A stretch of 64,000 bases of DNA, from the NCBI RefSeq assembly GCF_008764245.1, contig NZ_VTQV01000017.1:1-64000 (forward strand). Reading direction: 5' to 3'. A model generated the notes under the pieces. It was not told where the DNA came from. It ran no database searches and worked only from the letters and a program-made list of their open reading frames with translations. The position numbers and the translations under genes are program-made. The DNA is from Bacillus subtilis (lineage in GTDB: Bacteria > Bacillota > Bacilli > Bacillales > Bacillaceae_C). Of this stretch, positions 33,752 through 43,180 are shown in pieces (within the stretch, counting starts at the first letter, position 1; every line of letters begins with the position of its first letter).

Positions 33752-34634
33752 AATTATTGATATCCAACAGCTTTCAATGAAATATGATGCTAGCAAGGTC
33801 ATCGATGATATCAATCTTTCTATCAAAGAGGATAAAATATATGGACTACTAGGAAGAAATGGAGCTGGGAAAACAACATTAATGAAGTTGATTACGGCTC
33901 AGATCTTTTCAACGAATGGTGAGCTGAAAGTGTTTGGCCAACATCCTTATGAAAATCAGCAAGTTTTGGAAAAAATTTGCTTTATTAAAGAAAGTCAAAA
34001 GTATCCGGATAATTATCGGGTCCGCGATGTAATAGAAGTTTCTGCCTCTCTGTTTGAAAATTGGGATCAAGACTATGCGGTGAGTCTCGTAAAAGAATTT
34101 GATCTACCTCTCAAGAAAAGAATGAAGAAATTATCACGCGGTATGCATTCAGCAGTTGGAATTATTATTGGTCTGGCAAGCCGAGCACCGCTCACAATTT
34201 TTGATGAGCCTTATCTTGGTCTAGATGCCGTTGCACGAAAAATATTCTATGATCAATTAATTGAGGATTTTGGAAATCATCCGCGGACGATTATTTTGTC
34301 TACCCATTTAATTGATGAGGTCAGTAACTTACTTGAGCACGTGATTGTCATTGATCGGGGGAAGATTATTATTGACCAAGATTCTGAGGAGTTACGTGGC
34401 CTTGCTTACACGGTGACGGGTTTGGCCGCTCAAGTTAAGTCATTTGTAAAAGGAAAAGAAGTCATCCAGGAGGAAAGAATGGGCGGTACGATGACAGCGA
34501 CATTAATTGGCGATGAAAAATCCAAGGGGCAATCTACTGCTAAACAGTGTGGACTTGAGGTCTCACCTGTCTCTTTGCAACAGCTTATTGTTTATTTAAC
34601 AAAATCGGGAACTAAAGGGGTGATGTCTTCATGA
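33744..34634 (+). CDS. ABC transporter ATP-binding protein (YtrB-like)
   Basis: 296 residues. Walker A GRNGAGKTT, Walker B TIFDEPYLGLD and switch His in STHLIDEV are intact. The signature reads LSRGMHSAVG in place of LSGGQ, a form usual in this GntR-linked subfamily. A C-terminal extension of about 85 residues follows the nucleotide-binding domain. It overlaps its neighbours by 8 bp and 4 bp, so the three genes are translationally coupled. Confidence 0.9.
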   Translation: MTKIIDIQQLSMKYDASKVIDDINLSIKEDKIYGLLGRNGAGKTTLMKLITAQIFSTNGELKVFGQHPYENQQVLEKICFIKESQKYPDNYRVRDVIEVSASLFENWDQDYAVSLVKEFDLPLKKRMKKLSRGMHSAVGIIIGLASRAPLTIFDEPYLGLDAVARKIFYDQLIEDFGNHPRTIILSTHLIDEVSNLLEHVIVIDRGKIIIDQDSEELRGLAYTVTGLAAQVKSFVKGKEVIQEERMGGTMTATLIGDEKSKGQSTAKQCGLEVSPVSLQQLIVYLTKSGTKGVMSS

Positions 34635-35314
34635 GTATTCAACGAGCCTTGAAAATACACAATCAGGACAAATGGACGTGGCTCTATATTGCTTTCATCA
34701 TTTTGTTTGTCAGCTTTCTATTCGCTTTGACAATCGGGGCCTTGATTCCAGGTGATGAAAAAGCACTAGTCACAGGCTTTAGCTATATTTTCGTCTATAT
34801 GTTTGTGATGGGAGTGGTTGGATTTAATCAAACCTTTGCCTACGCGATGGGGATGTCGGTGCGAAGAACGGATTATTGGATGAGTATCACCATAATGGGA
34901 CTTCGCTCTTGCTTGCTCTTCACCATCCTTTTCATTTTGCTTGCATGGGTAGAGGAATGGACACATGGGTGGGGAAATCAGCTCATCTTTTTCAACTTCC
35001 CTTATCTGAATGATGGGAATATTTTCGAACAATTTGCCGTCTACTTTATTGCCTTTGTTAATTTCTTTTTCCTAGGCCTTTTCATTTCAATTTTCACAAA
35101 ACGATACGGTCTTAGAGGATTGTTAATCCTTGGTCTTACCGTCCTGTTTTCTATCACTCTAGCTGTTCTATTAGCCACTTATTTTGAAGTATGGGCAGAT
35201 TTATTTCAATGGTTCACGCAACATACCGCTTTTCAATTAAGCATCTGGTTGATTCCGCTTGCGCTTTTATACATGATCGTTTCCTTTCTGATCATTCGAA
35301 GAACAGCTGTTTAG
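34631..35314 (+). CDS. ABC transporter permease of the YtrABC-like operon
   Basis: 227 residues with six predicted helices (about 18-38, 49-70, 90-112, 139-158, 168-190, 200-222) and no large external domain. It overlaps the ATPase gene by 4 bp. It is presumed to form an exporter with that ATPase; the substrate is unknown, though related operons respond to lipid II-binding antibiotics. A bidirectional terminator follows at 35432. Confidence 0.85.
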   Translation: MSIQRALKIHNQDKWTWLYIAFIILFVSFLFALTIGALIPGDEKALVTGFSYIFVYMFVMGVVGFNQTFAYAMGMSVRRTDYWMSITIMGLRSCLLFTILFILLAWVEEWTHGWGNQLIFFNFPYLNDGNIFEQFAVYFIAFVNFFFLGLFISIFTKRYGLRGLLILGLTVLFSITLAVLLATYFEVWADLFQWFTQHTAFQLSIWLIPLALLYMIVSFLIIRRTAV

Positions 35315-35431
35315 ACCTATAGAGCGCGCCCAACAAATAGGGAACGCTCTCCTTATTTTTAACGTAGAGTCTATCAATATAGTAATGTTCATTTTTTAAG
35401 AAATTATTGCTCACCCTCTACTATGATGTAC

Positions 35432-35463
35432 AAAAAACGACCTACAAGAAGTAAGTCGTTTTT
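35432..35463. terminator. Bidirectional terminator between convergent genes
   Basis: AAAACGAC and TAC pair with GTA and GTCGTTTT, with A and T runs on both sides. It serves the ABC permease gene on the plus strand and the sugar porter gene on the minus strand. Confidence 0.8.
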
Positions 35464-35490
35464 AATCAATAGGCTTCCTTTATCTAACGA

Positions 35491-36912
35491 TCATCCACGT
35501 GAGTCAGTAGCAAAGTCGTTCTGAAAGTCTTTATTCACTTTCCCTTTTTTATTTTTTGGTTTCCACAGTTCCGCAATCTCTTCAAGTGATTTGTTTTTCG
35601 TTTCTGGCACGATGGTCATGACGAATATAAAGCAAATAACGTTAATGACTGCGAACATCCAGAATGTAAAAGCACCGCCCATGCTATTAATCAACATTGG
35701 AGTGAATTGACCAATGGCCCAGTTTGCTCCCCAAAGGAACATCGTCGCGATCCCAACCGCTTTTCCACGGATATGATTTGGGAAAATTTCCGGGATCATA
35801 ATCCAAGGAATCGGTCCCATTGAGATACAGAATGAAGCGGTAAATCCAGCAATAAAGATGACTAGTAAGGGACCACTGTTCGCAGGTTCAAAAAAGAACA
35901 CACTTCCGATCAATACCATGAAGATCGCCATTAAACTCGAACCAATTGCCATTAGTTTCTTTCTTCCCAGTCGATCAATTAATAGAATTGCTACGATCGT
36001 AAAGACTACTTGTACACTTCCGATAATACTTGTTGCTAGGAATTCCGTATTATTTTCAAATCCTACTCTACGGAAAATATCAGGTCCATAGTAGGTAACA
36101 GCATTCATCCCAATAACCTGATTGAATAAGGCAAGGAAAATCCCAACTCCCATTGCCATGCGTAGTCCTGGCTTCAATAATTGTTTAACTGATGAGTTTT
36201 TTTCTGTTTCAATCGAAACTTTAATTTCTTGGGTTTCTTTTTTGGCTATTTCTTCTCCATTAATGCGACTAAGTGTTTTAAACGCTTCTGCATCTCTACC
36301 TTTTTGAATTAAGTAACGAGGACTTTCCGGAACAAACATTAACAGAATTAAAAAGACAATACCCGGGATTACACCGTAACCCAGCATCCAGCGCCAACCT
36401 ATTTCTAGTCCCCATTCGTAAGTACCGCTATTGGCAACGCCGTAGTTAATGTAGAAAGTCATACAAATACCGAAGATGGTAAACAATTGATAGAGTGAGC
36501 CAAGTCTTCCTCTAATTGCTGGTGGTGCACATTCACTAATATACGTAACCGATAAAGCGGATGCAAAACCGATGCCAAATCCACCAATAATTCTTGCCCA
36601 AACAAGCACGGCTATACTTGTAGCAAGAGCAGATGCTAATGCGGAAATGATAAATAGAACAGCCGAAACAATCATAATGTTCTTGCGTCCATATCGATCA
36701 CTTAAAAATCCGGACATTGCAACACCAAGTACTCCACCAACCATCACGCATGAAATAACCCATCCTTCCATAGCTGGGCTTAAATCATATAAGTCTTGCA
36801 AATAACCAATGGCGCCAGAAATAACAGCGGTGTCAAAACCATACAATAGACCCGCCACACCTGCTGAAGCGGCGATTAGAATTACATACCACATTGAACG
36901 TTTCTCTAACAT
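35491..36912 (-). CDS. Sugar porter family MFS transporter
   Basis: 473 residues, twelve helices. Sugar-porter signatures are present: GFDTAVISGAIGYL in helix 1, DRYGRKN in loop 2-3, PESPRYLIQKGRDAEA before the central loop, DRLGRKKLM in loop 8-9 and VPETKNKSLEEI at the C-terminus. It is close to proton-coupled pentose/hexose porters such as AraE, CsbC and YwtG. AAGGAGGATC precedes the ATG. The sensor trio 37223-41218 lies directly upstream on the same strand and is its probable activator. Confidence 0.93.
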   Translation of the reverse strand: MLEKRSMWYVILIAASAGVAGLLYGFDTAVISGAIGYLQDLYDLSPAMEGWVISCVMVGGVLGVAMSGFLSDRYGRKNIMIVSAVLFIISALASALATSIAVLVWARIIGGFGIGFASALSVTYISECAPPAIRGRLGSLYQLFTIFGICMTFYINYGVANSGTYEWGLEIGWRWMLGYGVIPGIVFLILLMFVPESPRYLIQKGRDAEAFKTLSRINGEEIAKKETQEIKVSIETEKNSSVKQLLKPGLRMAMGVGIFLALFNQVIGMNAVTYYGPDIFRRVGFENNTEFLATSIIGSVQVVFTIVAILLIDRLGRKKLMAIGSSLMAIFMVLIGSVFFFEPANSGPLLVIFIAGFTASFCISMGPIPWIMIPEIFPNHIRGKAVGIATMFLWGANWAIGQFTPMLINSMGGAFTFWMFAVINVICFIFVMTIVPETKNKSLEEIAELWKPKNKKGKVNKDFQNDFATDSRG

Positions 36913-37086
36913 GTTGATCCTCCTTATTTATGCATCAGTTCATTGTGTAAAATTACCATTAGTGGGAAGCGCATACCTTTCTATCCCATACAGGAGCTAG
37001 CGATTACATAATATCTTTGACAATCCCTATAAAGCCCGTGATATAAATCGCTGTAAACCCTTTAATTGGCGCTTTAATGACAATTT

Positions 37087-37159
37087 ATCACGCTTTCATA
37101 CCTGTGATAGCACTTTCACCTTCAATTTCTTGTTAAAATCTAGACAATCTTGTTAAAAT
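37087..37159 (-). promoter_or_regulatory. Four direct-repeat elements at 20-21-bp spacing upstream of the sugar porter
   Basis: ATCACGCTTTCA (37087-37098) and ATAGCACTTTCA (37107-37118) are related. TCTTGTTAAAAT occurs identically at 37128-37139 and 37148-37159. Spacing of about two helical turns is typical of AraC-type activator sites. Downstream a TTTACA-N18-TTTATA promoter can be proposed on the minus strand. The rest of 36913-37184 shows no gene. Confidence 0.5.
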
Positions 37160-37184
37160 TGCAGAAATAGGTAAAGCTTTCCCC

Positions 37185-37221
37185 AAAAAAAATAAAGGTA
37201 CAAATCATAGCGATTTGTACC
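37185..37221 (-). terminator. Terminator after the sensor-regulator operon
   Basis: GGTACAAATC (37197-37206) and GATTTGTACC (37212-37221) pair over 10 bp, followed on the minus strand by TTTATTTTTTTT. Confidence 0.9.
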
Positions 37222-37222
37222 T

Positions 37223-38788
37223 CTATTTTTGATAATAACTTCTATACTCACGAGGACTTACACCTGTTTCTTTTTTAAAGACGCGGCTGAAATAATTCGG
37301 ATCCTTATACCCAATGGTTATGGCGATTTCTTTTAGCGGGAGGGTCCCCTCTACTAAGAACTCTTTTGCTTTTTCTAACCGCACTTGTGTTAAGTATTCA
37401 ATAAAAGTGACCTGGTATTGTTCTTTGAAAAGCTTACTTAAATAATAAGAACTAAGGCCAATTTGTTCTGCCACTTCCTCAAGAGAAATTGCTTTGTGAT
37501 AATGACGATCAATATAATCTTTGGCCTGGATGAGTAAGCCCTCTATTCCATTTGTCCGCCAATCTCTAATTCGTTCCATAATCGTAGATAAATAAGCTCT
37601 AGCCACCGCTTTTATTTGTGTGGATGTGTCTAATCGTTCAAAATTCATCTCCACACTCTCTTCAAATCCCAACTCTTTCATAGATCTCGTCAGTACAATA
37701 AAGAAATTCTCCATTGCTCTTTTTACCGTACTAATCTGATAACTGGCAGCTTGAACAATCAGTTTATAATAGGAATCAAACAAGTGCAATCCTTGCTGAA
37801 TATCCCCCTTTTTCACTGCATCGACTAGCTCTTTCTCAACTTCAAACGGAATAAGCTCTTTACGCTTTTGTTTCAATTGACTTGTGAATACCATATAAGT
37901 AGCTCCCGGATGATCGCGCACAAATTCCAAGGAATAGATCGCTTCCTCATACGATTGAGAAAAGTCATTCAAGTCAGATACGACCGCCCCTACTCCAACA
38001 AAAAGTCGGCAATCTTGTAACTCGTGCTGAACACGACGAATCATTGAGCGGGCAAAATCTTCTCTTATGCTAGCAGATGCTTCCATTTGGTCATGAAACA
38101 CAAACGCTGGAACTTGAAAGCCGGTTAAAGGTCCAACTAGACAATGGGGATGCTCCTCTTGCAAGGATTGTTTTAAAATACGATACCATTCACTCTTATC
38201 CTCTCGTCCTGGATGCAGATGATCAGATTCAAATGAAAATACAGCAACAAACCCTTGTCTATTTTCCAGATCCAACCAATCTCGCCAATCATCAACACTA
38301 AATTCATATACATGATCCATCATTAAGGAAACAATAAATTCCGCCTCGATCAAAGAACTGACCCGCTCCAACCGATAATTAATCTCCGTTTTTTCTTCTT
38401 CTTCCCGTCTTTCGCTTTCCAACTCTTCAACCATCCGATCGTACGCTTCCAAGACTTCCGTTACTTTACTTGGTTTTAACAAATATTCTTTTATGCCAAA
38501 CTTCATCGCTTCTCGTGCATAATCAAATGTGTCAAAAGCCGATACCATCACACATTTTGTACGCGGTAATTCTACTAGTATCTGTTTCATTGCCTCAAGG
38601 CCGTCCAATTCTGGCATTTTAATATCCATAAAAATTAAGTCAGGCTTGTGAGATAAAGCAAGCTCAACCGCCTGCTTTCCATTTTGGGCCTCCGCTACTA
38701 CTTCCACATCATGGCGATTCCGTTCTAGCATTAGCCTGAGTCCTTCCCTTTCAATGGACTCATCATCCACAAACATTACTTTTACCAC
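37223..38788 (-). CDS. AraC-type response regulator (YesN-like)
   Basis: 521 residues. Receiver domain (1-120) with DDESIER, LIFMDIKMPE (phosphorylated Asp near 55) and LLKPSKV. A middle region of about 280 residues without recognised catalytic motifs follows. The C-terminal double HTH of AraC type (about 415-515) includes SLEEVAEQIGLSSYYLSKLF and IAITIGYKDPNYFSRVFKK. It overlaps the kinase gene by 26 bp. It probably activates the sugar porter gene through the repeats at 37087-37159. Confidence 0.92.
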   Translation of the reverse strand: MVKVMFVDDESIEREGLRLMLERNRHDVEVVAEAQNGKQAVELALSHKPDLIFMDIKMPELDGLEAMKQILVELPRTKCVMVSAFDTFDYAREAMKFGIKEYLLKPSKVTEVLEAYDRMVEELESERREEEEKTEINYRLERVSSLIEAEFIVSLMMDHVYEFSVDDWRDWLDLENRQGFVAVFSFESDHLHPGREDKSEWYRILKQSLQEEHPHCLVGPLTGFQVPAFVFHDQMEASASIREDFARSMIRRVQHELQDCRLFVGVGAVVSDLNDFSQSYEEAIYSLEFVRDHPGATYMVFTSQLKQKRKELIPFEVEKELVDAVKKGDIQQGLHLFDSYYKLIVQAASYQISTVKRAMENFFIVLTRSMKELGFEESVEMNFERLDTSTQIKAVARAYLSTIMERIRDWRTNGIEGLLIQAKDYIDRHYHKAISLEEVAEQIGLSSYYLSKLFKEQYQVTFIEYLTQVRLEKAKEFLVEGTLPLKEIAITIGYKDPNYFSRVFKKETGVSPREYRSYYQK

Positions 38789-40223
38789 ATTTGTTCTCCT
38801 TTCCTTCTTTCGTTAAATAGACGCTAACAGTTGTCCCTTTCCCTAACTCTGAAGAAATGCTTATGTTGCTTGCTTTATCAAACAATTTAAGTCGACTCAT
38901 GACATTCCGCATCCCGATTCCAGTTGAATGCCCTGAGCTTTTTCTTGATGAGGCTTCTTCATCGTCAGTATTTGTATCCATAAGCCTCTCGATTGTCTGT
39001 TGGTCCATGCCTTTACCATTATCTTTTATTTCAATGCATAGCCTATCCCCTTTTTGATAGATATTCAATTCGATCTTCGCCCCCTCTGCCATATCTTCAA
39101 TACCATGGACAAAAGCATTCTCGATTATAGGTTGAAGGGTTAAGCAAGGTAGTGGAGCTGATAAACAATCTGGGTCAATGTTCTGATAGAATTCCACCCG
39201 ATCTCCGAAACGTGTCTTCTGGATAAAAAAGTATTCGTTCACAATTTTCACTTCATCTTTTAAAACTGTCTGTCGATCAAGGTTTCCAATATTATAGCGA
39301 AGCAATGTAGAAACAGACGAAATTAACTCACTTGTTCGTTCAGCCCCTTCTATATAAGACATTTTGGAAATCGTGTTTAATGTATTGAAAAGAAAATGTG
39401 GATTGATTTGGTTTTGTAGGCTTTTTAGCTCCATCTCTTTTAAAAGCTGGGCAAGTCGTGCCTTTTCTTGTATCTCCTTAACAGAGTGCATAATATTCTT
39501 CTTCATCTGATTAAAGGTCTTGGTTAGGAACCAAAGCTCATCCTTTCTTGAAACTACGACATCCTCCCCAGAATATCGTCCCGCTGAAATTTCCTGCGCC
39601 GCCTTTGTGAGCCGACTAATCGTACTCGTAATGCCATTCGAAAACCATAAAGCAAAAATAATACTTAAAATAATAATCGCAATAATAATAGAGGTCCCCA
39701 AATATCGGCTATTTTTAATTTTTCCGTCAGTAAATGAAAAGAGCTCCTGATATTCTGTCAGTTCTGTATTAATTAAATCTAATGTCTTTTCATGAATATA
39801 GCGAGATGTTTTTTCAGCTTCATTTAGTGTACTGGAGTATTGTTCAATATCCTGCTTGTGAACACTCTCAATTGTTTGATTTGCCAGTTCAAGAAAACTA
39901 CTCATCATGTTTAAATAATTTTCACGAGGAATCCGCTTTCCCTTTGTAGTGGCAAATTTTTCCTGTAACTGAAGAAGCTTCTGCTTATCATCTTCATAAT
40001 AAAGTAAATTTTCAGGGAGCGGCTCCTGCACATAGATTTGCAAGGATTGAAATGTTTCATTGGTTACTTTTGTCATCTCATTTAATAAGAAAAGATGATC
40101 CAAACTTTCATTATGTAGTTTTGTTACTTTCTGGCTGTTTTGCTCTCCAACAAAATAAATAAGCAAGATGAATAAAAGTACAATAGCAAAATACAAAATA
40201 AGCTTCGTCCGAATTTTGATCAT
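38763..40223 (-). CDS. Sensor histidine kinase, LytS/YesM type
   Basis: 486 residues. Helices at about 7-25 and 172-193 enclose a helical external domain, followed by HAMP (about 193-246). The kinase core is of the His_kinase family: QINPHFLFNTLNTISKM carries the phosphorylated His, and DNGKGMD and GIGMRNV form the ATP site. It overlaps the binding protein gene by 4 bp and the regulator gene by 26 bp, so all three are coupled. It presumably senses sugar through the anchored binding protein. Confidence 0.92.
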   Translation of the reverse strand: MIKIRTKLILYFAIVLLFILLIYFVGEQNSQKVTKLHNESLDHLFLLNEMTKVTNETFQSLQIYVQEPLPENLLYYEDDKQKLLQLQEKFATTKGKRIPRENYLNMMSSFLELANQTIESVHKQDIEQYSSTLNEAEKTSRYIHEKTLDLINTELTEYQELFSFTDGKIKNSRYLGTSIIIAIIILSIIFALWFSNGITSTISRLTKAAQEISAGRYSGEDVVVSRKDELWFLTKTFNQMKKNIMHSVKEIQEKARLAQLLKEMELKSLQNQINPHFLFNTLNTISKMSYIEGAERTSELISSVSTLLRYNIGNLDRQTVLKDEVKIVNEYFFIQKTRFGDRVEFYQNIDPDCLSAPLPCLTLQPIIENAFVHGIEDMAEGAKIELNIYQKGDRLCIEIKDNGKGMDQQTIERLMDTNTDDEEASSRKSSGHSTGIGMRNVMSRLKLFDKASNISISSELGKGTTVSVYLTKEGKENKCGKSNVCG

Positions 40224-41218
40224 GAAGTTTCACCTTCTTGAGCGTTCTCGTACAAGAGGTCGGATTTCCGAATAATCGCAGCGTCGGTATGATGCATTTC
40301 TTCAACCGGCTTCCCCTTGATAATATCCATCATGATCTCTACACTGCGATTGCCCATTTGATAAGGTTGCTGTTCTACGAGCGCGTTGATAGCCCCGCTT
40401 TGTAGTAACTGAACATTTTCATCAGACCGATCGAATGTGATCACATACAGGTCATCAAGACGGTTTAATTTTTTCGCGGCAGCCGTGATACCGACACCAT
40501 CCAAAGTACTTGTACCATAGAAGGCAGTAATATTTGGATGCTCCCGTAACATCTTATACGCTTGTTCCTCTGCTCCCACTCTATCAATATTGGATTCTTC
40601 CATTGCGACAATTTCGATTCCTTCCGTCTTTTCTAGTATCTCTTTGAAACCTTCAATTCGAAGCTGATGATGGGCATTGGCAAACCTCCCCGTAATAATC
40701 CCTACGGTTGCTTTTCCCTCCGTCTCCTTTACCAATGTATTTCCTGCCAACCTTCCAGCTTCATAGTTATCGGTTCCAATATAGGCGGAGCGTTTACTTT
40801 CTGGTGCATCTGTATCAACCGTCATCACGGGAATTCCTTGATCCACAGCCTGATTGATGAGAGGTGTAAACTTGTCATTGAGTGCCTGAACAATGATGCC
40901 ATCCACTTTCGATTTAATCGCCATATCTAGAAGCTTTAATTGCTCCTCCGGATTGGAACGCTTGGGCCCTTCATATTCAATAAAAACATTATACTCCGCT
41001 TCCTTCTCTTTCGCTCCCTCTCCAACTGAACGCCAATAAACATGGTCCATCTCTTCACCAATTAAAGCAAAATGGTAGGTCGGAGAAGCCCCATTACTAG
41101 TCGCTGTCACAAGCTTCTCATCATATTTCTGCGCCTGATTATAAAAATAAACAGCACATCCTAATGCTAATATGAAGGAAGCACTAAGGAATATATAAAT
41201 AATGGATGTCCGTTTCAT
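40220..41218 (-). CDS. Membrane-anchored periplasmic-type sugar-binding protein (sensor subunit)
   Basis: 332 residues. An N-terminal helix (about 6-25) without lipobox anchors a LacI/RbsB-like Peripla_BP domain (about 50-315): ALIGEEMDHVYW, DGIIVQALNDKFTPLINQA, GIPVMTVDTDAPESKRSAYIG and FYGTSTLDGVG are typical. The absence of transporter ATPase or permease genes, and the coupling to a kinase gene, show a sensing role. XylFII-LytS-YesN of clostridia is a described precedent for xylose. First gene of the operon. Confidence 0.88.
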   Translation of the reverse strand: MKRTSIIYIFLSASFILALGCAVYFYNQAQKYDEKLVTATSNGASPTYHFALIGEEMDHVYWRSVGEGAKEKEAEYNVFIEYEGPKRSNPEEQLKLLDMAIKSKVDGIIVQALNDKFTPLINQAVDQGIPVMTVDTDAPESKRSAYIGTDNYEAGRLAGNTLVKETEGKATVGIITGRFANAHHQLRIEGFKEILEKTEGIEIVAMEESNIDRVGAEEQAYKMLREHPNITAFYGTSTLDGVGITAAAKKLNRLDDLYVITFDRSDENVQLLQSGAINALVEQQPYQMGNRSVEIMMDIIKGKPVEEMHHTDAAIIRKSDLLYENAQEGETS

Positions 41219-41533
41219 GCCGACCTCCTATAATGGGATAACCCATCTTTTACATAATACTGTAGCACAACCTCTTATTTTTCATCCCGCTTTTAAAATC
41301 CGCCTCAAATTTACAATATTTTATATTCCCATGACTTCTTGCATTTCCATGCCAAGAAGACCCGGGGTTTTAAACATTACTCGTCCGTGTCTGTGTATTA
41401 ACTCACTATTTTTAACTTCAATTTTATAACGGTCTACCGTTATTTAGATTTTTCTTTACAGTAATCCACTTTTTGGAACCTTTCTTGTCTCTCCTTATAA
41501 CAAGCTATTAAGCAGGTAACTTCCAGATAATAA
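41219..41533. other. Intergenic stretch with one palindrome
   Basis: No gene seen. ATAACGGT-CT-ACCGTTAT (41426-41443) is a perfect inverted repeat followed on the plus strand by TTAGATTTTTC, terminator-like, though no plus-strand gene precedes it. It may end leftward or cryptic transcripts. Confidence 0.5.
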
Positions 41534-42961
41534 TTATGATCCTTTTTCATCGGACTCAGATGGAAGTGTGCCTTTCTCTGGTAGAAAAATATGAACCGTT
41601 GTTCCTTCATTCACTTTACTTTTAATTTCCATGTCGCCTCCGTGATTTTTAATAATACGGTAGCAAATCATCAATCCCAGTCCGGTTCCCTTTTCTTTTG
41701 TACTGTAGAAGGGTTGGCCTAAGTTTTGCATTCGTTCCTCTGGGATCCCCGGTCCGTTGTCTTCGATTTTTATTACAATCCGACCATCTTGAAGTTTTTG
41801 TGCCGAGAGATCGATCCTTCCGCCATCAGGCATAGCCTCAGATGCATTTTTTAGAATATTGATAAAAACCTGTTTTAATCTATTCGCTTCTCCCGTTATA
41901 TTAGGATCGGCCAAATCAATGTTGGTCTGAATATCTATATCATGGAGGAGGGCTTCAGATTGAAAAAATGCAATGGTACTCTCGAGGAGTTCTTTCAAGT
42001 TTAATTTTTCCATTTTAGACGACTGTGGTTTAGCAAGAACCAATAAATCATTTATAATTTCTTCAATTCTTTTCAATTCCCCCAAAACAACCTCTAGATA
42101 TTGAATGTTTTTCATTTGATTTAATAATTGTATAAACCCCTTGATGACAGTCAAAGGATTTCTAATCTCATGTGCGATGCTAGCTGCAAGCTGACCGACA
42201 ACCGAAAGTTTTTCTGTTCTGTCCATCATTTCTTCCGCTTTTTTTTGATCCGTCAAATCGCGAATTTGAATTTGAAAAGTCTCTCTTCCTTTATGGATGG
42301 CCGGAATCAACTTTATCAGGACATATTTTATTTGCCCATCACACCGGTTAACCGTCAACTCCAATGATTGATTCAACTCATTCTTCAGCAGCAAATCCTT
42401 CAGAGCTTGGCTTGATTCAGGAGAAAGGAATTCAAAAACAGTTCGACCAATAATTTCCTCTCTCCTTGTTACACCAAATAATTTCTTTCCAGATTTGTTG
42501 ATATAAATCCAATCACCGTCTTTTGTGATGATTCCAACCGTATCATTTAGGTTCTCAACCAATTGGCGATACTTTTCTTCCTGTTCCTCAAGTCTTTCCT
42601 TTATGGCAATTTGATCTGTAATGTTGCGCGATATACAGGTAAAGCCTTTCTGACCTTCATTCGGAATCAATGTGGTTTCTAGCCAAACATAATCCCCCTC
42701 TTTCCGGCAAAGTCGATAATGAAGTTTTTCTGGCGGATGTGTAGGATCGACCCCCTCCCATAAATTTTTGTCATTTGGGTGCAGGAAATCTATGAGGGAA
42801 GCGTCCTTAAGCTCCTCCTGTCTATAACCGGAAAACTTAAGAAATGGTGGCGAAACATATGTGAATTGACCATTTACTGTGACAGATGAAAATAAAATGT
42901 CAGAGTAATAGATCATTGCTTGAGAGATTTCAAGCTCATGAAACAAATCAGCGTTATTCAT
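41534..42961 (-). CDS. Cytosolic PAS-PAS histidine kinase (KinE-like)
   Basis: 475 residues, no membrane helix. Two PAS/PAC units (about 13-120 and 128-240; GQFTYVSPPFLKFSGY and DGDWIYINKSGKKLFGV), HisKA with ASIAHEIRNPLTVIKGF (His near 265), and HATPase with DNGPGIP and GTGLGLMICYRI. This layout matches the orphan sporulation-type kinases KinE and KinA of Bacillus, which feed the Spo0 phosphorelay. No response regulator is adjacent, which fits an orphan kinase. Role in sporulation is inference. Confidence 0.85.
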   Translation of the reverse strand: MNNADLFHELEISQAMIYYSDILFSSVTVNGQFTYVSPPFLKFSGYRQEELKDASLIDFLHPNDKNLWEGVDPTHPPEKLHYRLCRKEGDYVWLETTLIPNEGQKGFTCISRNITDQIAIKERLEEQEEKYRQLVENLNDTVGIITKDGDWIYINKSGKKLFGVTRREEIIGRTVFEFLSPESSQALKDLLLKNELNQSLELTVNRCDGQIKYVLIKLIPAIHKGRETFQIQIRDLTDQKKAEEMMDRTEKLSVVGQLAASIAHEIRNPLTVIKGFIQLLNQMKNIQYLEVVLGELKRIEEIINDLLVLAKPQSSKMEKLNLKELLESTIAFFQSEALLHDIDIQTNIDLADPNITGEANRLKQVFINILKNASEAMPDGGRIDLSAQKLQDGRIVIKIEDNGPGIPEERMQNLGQPFYSTKEKGTGLGLMICYRIIKNHGGDMEIKSKVNEGTTVHIFLPEKGTLPSESDEKGS

Positions 42962-43085
42962 ATATTGCTACTCCTTTTTAATTTGTAATAAAATATTTGC
43001 AGGATACGTTTCAATTTTTATGAAAAGAAAGGCTCTACCCCTATGTTTTATAATGAACATTTATTCAACCAATTTCAATTGTAAA

Positions 43086-43131
43086 TGTAAATGTCAATGA
43101 TAAAATCAACATTCTATCATTGATATTTACA
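43086..43131. repeat. 17-bp inverted repeat upstream of the PAS kinase gene
   Basis: TGTAAATGTCAATGATA (43086-43102) and TATCATTGATATTTACA (43115-43131) are complementary at 16 of 17 positions, with a 12-bp loop. No T-run follows on either strand, so it may be an operator or RNA hairpin rather than a terminator. Confidence 0.65.
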
Positions 43132-43180
43132 AACCTATCCTACAGTGCAAGGGTAGCTTCATTTTACCAAAAGTACCCTC

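Noticed and set aside
34130-34160. Degenerate ABC signature LSRGM in the YtrB-like ATPase as a sign of inactivity
   Set aside because: This form is usual in the GntR-linked ABC subfamily, and all other ATPase motifs are intact.
37060-37105. CcpA cre site upstream of the sugar porter
   Set aside because: TGAAAGCG gives one good half, but the second half does not match the consensus.
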